A stretch of DNA of 64,000 bases from Chloroflexota bacterium (GTDB lineage: Bacteria; Chloroflexota; Anaerolineae; Anaerolineales; Anaerolineaceae), in assembly GCA_021825925.1 (NCBI GenBank), contig JAKAFP010000001.1, forward strand, positions 1-64,000. The letters are read 5' to 3'. The notes below the pieces were generated by a model. That model was not told the DNA's origin, searched no databases, and saw only the letters and a list, made by a program, of their open reading frames with translations. Numbering within the stretch: position 1 is the stretch's first letter; every line of letters begins with the position of its first letter. Shown in pieces: positions 60,989-64,000 of this stretch. A program made the position numbers and the translations under genes.

Positions 60989-62923
60989 TTACGCCACATT
61001 CGCCTTATACAACGGACGGTAATCCGCCACGAACACACTCACCCAATGGCGCACCTTCATGCGCAGCTCGTCATGTGTGAAAAGCGCACCATTGGTCTCG
61101 CCGTCAGCAATGATGATCTCGGGCAGCACCCCAAAACGTTCCCCCAGAATGATCCCCGGCGCCAGGCGTGGATCTGCCGCAGCCGCCCAGTCGTTGGCAT
61201 CACTGAATTCGGGGCAGGTGATCACATCGCCCATCTGTCCCTTTTGCATGTTCTCGCTGAAAATGTTGCTTTCATGTGCAAAAGAGGGGTAAAGCAGATT
61301 CATGGCCGATAGCCGCAGGTCGCGTGGCACGATCAAATACTTGGCATCCAGCGCCTGTTTGGCTGCGGTGCCGCCGCTGGCTACTGCCAGGGGTTGGTTG
61401 TAGATCGCCTTGCCTGCGGCTTCCCACGCCGCGGACGAGAGTGCTGCCGTGCCCAGGTTCTGATGATGTGCGGTCTCAAAGACGTCGTAAGTGTCAGACA
61501 TCTCCGGTCCGGTTCCGCTGTTGGCAGTGAAGATTGCTCCCACCAATGAAGAAATGCGCCGTAGGGCGGCCGATGCGAGCTTGCGTGGGTATTGACGCAG
61601 TTTGTGGGTTTCATCCCGCTCGAACATTTCGAGTGTCAACCCCACGTAGCCGCCATACTTACCCCATGCGCCGGTCTCGCCGCTGTCTACGACCGCCAGC
61701 TCGGTATATGCAGCACCTTCCTCAACCGAGGGCAGCACGGTGACTTCACCCACCAGTACGCCGGTGATCTCTTGAAGACTATTGAAATGTTCCACCTGCA
61801 CAATGGGTTCCCACCAGCGATAGCCTGACCGTCCGAGTTCCTCCCATTGGTTGAGGATCAGTTTGTTCATGGCGTTCTTGAGCAAGGAGGGCAGATTGGC
61901 CGAGATGGAAAATTGCACATGCTCGGGATGGTAACCGCCTGTAAAAGCTGTATCGCCGGTCATCAGCGTGTATAACTCGCGGATGCCGCTCAAACGCGCT
62001 GGCTGCACCTTTTCCAACCCGCTTGGGCGCGGCGCGCCGAGCAGGTCGCACATTGCGGCGTTGATCTGATCTTCGGATGTGGTCATCTCGCTGATGCGTC
62101 CCGCGCTTTGGATGATCGCACCACCGGTCAGGTCGCTCACCAATTGGCGTGCCTCACGGATCGCTGCCTGAAGTGCAGGCGGCTGAAAGACTCCGCTGCC
62201 AAAGCGGCTGCGTAAGCTGTTCTCCATAGGCTGGGGCAGGTGTGCTGCGGCCAGCGTGGCCTCGAGCAGACAGCTGCACATGGCCTCTCGGTCTTCCACG
62301 CTGGCGGTGTTTGGGTCCACCGGTGCCGGAGAGACGGATGCCACAGTCTGCGGCGTCTTGCGCTCTTCCACCAGAGTCGAAGAAACCAAACCAACTTGCT
62401 GAACTTCATTACTTTCCATACAAACCTCCTGATTGATCGAATTGGGTTGAGTAATACTTGTTTCCAGAAAACCGCCGCCGCGGGCAGGATAAGCCACCAG
62501 GTCAACGGAATACACTTTCTCAATGTGCGTCACCTGGTCGCCCACGGCGCTGAATACCAGATCTGCTGAGAATCCCACCCGCGGAGGGACCGCACTGACG
62601 TTTTTCGCTTCCGCCATGGCTTCCAATACCGAAGCCGAGGGGCCGCAGGGGGTCACCTTCATGCGGATGCCTTGCAGCGCATCATCCCAGGTTGGCTGAG
62701 AACAAACCCCGGCCAGGTCACGCACTGATCGCGGCGGCCAGGCATGATCTACAAAGCATTCCACGCTGTCCCACAGTCCCAGAGAAGCGCGCAGCACTTC
62801 CGCGCTAAACTGCCAGCCGTTGCCGCTGCCAGCGGTGATGGCTGCGATCTCGATCTCGTTGGGCTGCGAGCTGAAGCGGGCAATTTCAAAACGCTCGCGA
62901 TGGCTCGAAATATCTTTATGCAT
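60989..62923 (-). CDS. Phage prohead protease-major capsid fusion (Mu gpT-like)
   Basis: This 644-residue protein joins a head-maturation protease-like N-terminus (about 1-160, with VYSVDLVAYPARGGGF) to a capsid-like C-terminus (about 290-644, with YVGLTLEMFERDETHKLRQYPRKLA and YLIVPRDLRLSAMNLLYPS). The second half resembles the Mu gpT-type major head subunit. A helical linker (about 190-285) fits a scaffold role. It overlaps the portal gene by 8 bp. Confidence 0.8.
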   Translation of the reverse strand: MHKDISSHRERFEIARFSSQPNEIEIAAITAGSGNGWQFSAEVLRASLGLWDSVECFVDHAWPPRSVRDLAGVCSQPTWDDALQGIRMKVTPCGPSASVLEAMAEAKNVSAVPPRVGFSADLVFSAVGDQVTHIEKVYSVDLVAYPARGGGFLETSITQPNSINQEVCMESNEVQQVGLVSSTLVEERKTPQTVASVSPAPVDPNTASVEDREAMCSCLLEATLAAAHLPQPMENSLRSRFGSGVFQPPALQAAIREARQLVSDLTGGAIIQSAGRISEMTTSEDQINAAMCDLLGAPRPSGLEKVQPARLSGIRELYTLMTGDTAFTGGYHPEHVQFSISANLPSLLKNAMNKLILNQWEELGRSGYRWWEPIVQVEHFNSLQEITGVLVGEVTVLPSVEEGAAYTELAVVDSGETGAWGKYGGYVGLTLEMFERDETHKLRQYPRKLASAALRRISSLVGAIFTANSGTGPEMSDTYDVFETAHHQNLGTAALSSAAWEAAGKAIYNQPLAVASGGTAAKQALDAKYLIVPRDLRLSAMNLLYPSFAHESNIFSENMQKGQMGDVITCPEFSDANDWAAAADPRLAPGIILGERFGVLPEIIIADGETNGALFTHDELRMKVRHWVSVFVADYRPLYKANVA

Positions 62924-64000
62924 TTATTCCTCCCTGTTTCTCCTCTCCAGTGGAAGGATCAATTTTGACTGGCTGCTTAATGTTGCTGATGTTTTTAGAC
63001 GATGGGCGCGGGCCATCGGCCCGCCGGTTGAGCAGGTCTTCAATATCAACCGTCTCGCCGCAGAAACGGTAGACCAGCCTCAGCAGTTCGGCGTCATCAA
63101 TCAATCCGCGGTCGCGCAGGTCGGTCAGCACCTGGCTGATATTATTGGCAGCCATCGCCAGCGATACATTGTCCCGGGCGGAAATATCGGTACCGCACAA
63201 GGTGATCTCGGCTTTGCGGCTGACGCGCCCATCCACCAGTGAACGCCGGTTCACCACCGCGTGCAGCAGGTCGCCCAGCAGCCATAAGAAAAAGCGCTGG
63301 CGCTGCTCAAAGTGGCGGTAGGTCGGTCCGCCTGCCGCCTCGGCCGTGGTACGCGTGGACCCTTCAGGCTCGGCTAAAAAATGCATCGGGATCCCCGCCC
63401 CGGCAGCCAGCATCTTCTTGAGCGCAATTCCGTCCTGCCCGGCATCATCGGATTCCAGCCGCGGATGCAAGGCCTCCCAGCTCTCGTTCTCGTCCGTCAC
63501 CAAGATCGAACCGGGTGAGGGTGGTGCTGCATTCAGCGCAGATTGTCTGGCCCGTCTTTCGGCCTCGCTGCTGAATTTGGCGTGTACGATGTAGAGAAAC
63601 GCTGTACGGTAGCGGTTCAGGCGCGCCCGGTCTTCCAGCCAGGCGGCGTAGCGGCTTAGCCAGCGCAGCACAGGCGCCAGGTCGGATTCTCCCCACTGCG
63701 CCCCCACCGGGCGGTTGATGGCGTAATGAAGCATCACCGCTTTAAAGCCGCCGTCCGGGTTGAGCATTTCGGTCCGAAGATCGTAGGCCGGCCAGCTTGC
63801 GGGTAGACTGTCTTTCCAGTTGGGTTGCATTTCAAACGAGATTTCCTGCTCAAGGTCGTTCGCTTTTGAGTGGATTTGCTTGACCTGCGTGGCTGGCACC
63901 GCGCGCACGTAGCTCATGCCCGCGGCATCCGTGGTCAGCAGCAGAAACAGGTTGCCGCTGCGGGTCAGCTCGTCGCACCATTCATAAACGCGGATGGACA
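62916..64000 (-). CDS. Phage portal protein, 5' end beyond the window
   Basis: The frame stays open past the ATG at 63917 to the window edge (VYEWCDELTRSGNLFLLL lies before it), so the gene is cut by the window and the 5' end is not seen. The visible 361 residues have the portal features: DLAPVLRWLSRYAAWLEDR, then IPMHFLAEPEGSTRTTAEA, and a long helical end. Portal proteins form the DNA channel at a phage vertex. It overlaps the capsid gene by 8 bp. Confidence 0.82.
   Translation of the reverse strand, partial: SIRVYEWCDELTRSGNLFLLLTTDAAGMSYVRAVPATQVKQIHSKANDLEQEISFEMQPNWKDSLPASWPAYDLRTEMLNPDGGFKAVMLHYAINRPVGAQWGESDLAPVLRWLSRYAAWLEDRARLNRYRTAFLYIVHAKFSSEAERRARQSALNAAPPSPGSILVTDENESWEALHPRLESDDAGQDGIALKKMLAAGAGIPMHFLAEPEGSTRTTAEAAGGPTYRHFEQRQRFFLWLLGDLLHAVVNRRSLVDGRVSRKAEITLCGTDISARDNVSLAMAANNISQVLTDLRDRGLIDDAELLRLVYRFCGETVDIEDLLNRRADGPRPSSKNISNIKQPVKIDPSTGEEKQGGINA

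Larger units (their letters stand above)
60802..61056. repeat. Direct repeat of the capsid-gene 3' end (68 bp, two copies)
   Basis: Positions 60802-60869 repeat 60989-61056 with two mismatches at 187 bp spacing. The second copy is the true end of the capsid gene, starting at its stop codon. The first copy is free-standing and begins 2 bp from the palindrome. The 119 bp between them hold the REP-like sequence (60877-60944) and a related half palindrome (60970-60983). Confidence 0.92.

Overview
The window reads as a chromosomal segment of a free-living bacterium, most likely an Anaerolineae-type member of the Chloroflexota. This placement is inferred from gene mix only: LysW-type (alpha-aminoadipate) lysine genes, a class E/D-like sortase, roadblock and DUF2089 proteins, a Taq-type M32 carboxypeptidase and many PAS/GAF/HD-GYP sensors. 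No marker gene was compared. Gene density is high, and many genes overlap by 1-4 bp in operons.

Layout. 1-130: edge of an IS481-like insertion sequence. 151-3192: housekeeping and accessory genes (GT2 mannosyltransferase, roadblock protein, EamA transporter, two tandem PspC proteins). 3390-8407: two paralogous PHP phosphoesterases flanking a GGDEF/HD-GYP protein and SurE, plus a 650-bp gene-free stretch with several hairpins. 8432-10825: carotenoid genes crtI and crtB. 10904-14881: unknown membrane proteins with a divergent AraC-type regulator and a DUF4405 membrane protein. 15113-20349: a five-gene lysine operon (homocitrate synthase, homoaconitase large and small subunits, homoisocitrate dehydrogenase, LysX) behind a promoter, a short Lys-containing leader peptide and a terminator. 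20420-20885: hairpins and a 111-bp tandem repeat. 20943-24275: MacAB-type efflux operon. 24595-34718: metallopeptidase, FmdB, guanylate kinase, rhomboid protease, lipoproteins, L,D-transpeptidase, SerA-like dehydrogenase and M32 carboxypeptidase. 34801-43025: MFS and two CDF transporters, DUF2089 pair, HAD phosphatase, sortase and class V aminotransferase. 43131-43202: tRNA-Lys(UUU).

43465-56588 is a signalling island. A 2970-residue soluble histidine kinase with about 13 PAS and 6 GAF domains is translationally coupled to a single-domain receiver and to a REC-REC-PAS-GAF-HD-GYP output protein. A second receiver of the same type and an XRE regulator lie upstream on the other strand. This is the most unusual protein system in the window.

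58070 to the end is part of a prophage-like structural cluster, read right to left: portal, protease-capsid fusion, holin-like protein, head/tail connector-type proteins and a tail protein. It is interrupted by chromosomal repeat families. Two 28-bp perfect palindromes with different arms but the same architecture (25836 and 60772) each sit 2-3 bp from a duplicated copy of a neighbouring gene's 3' end. This looks like the trace of an undescribed repeat-associated duplication process.
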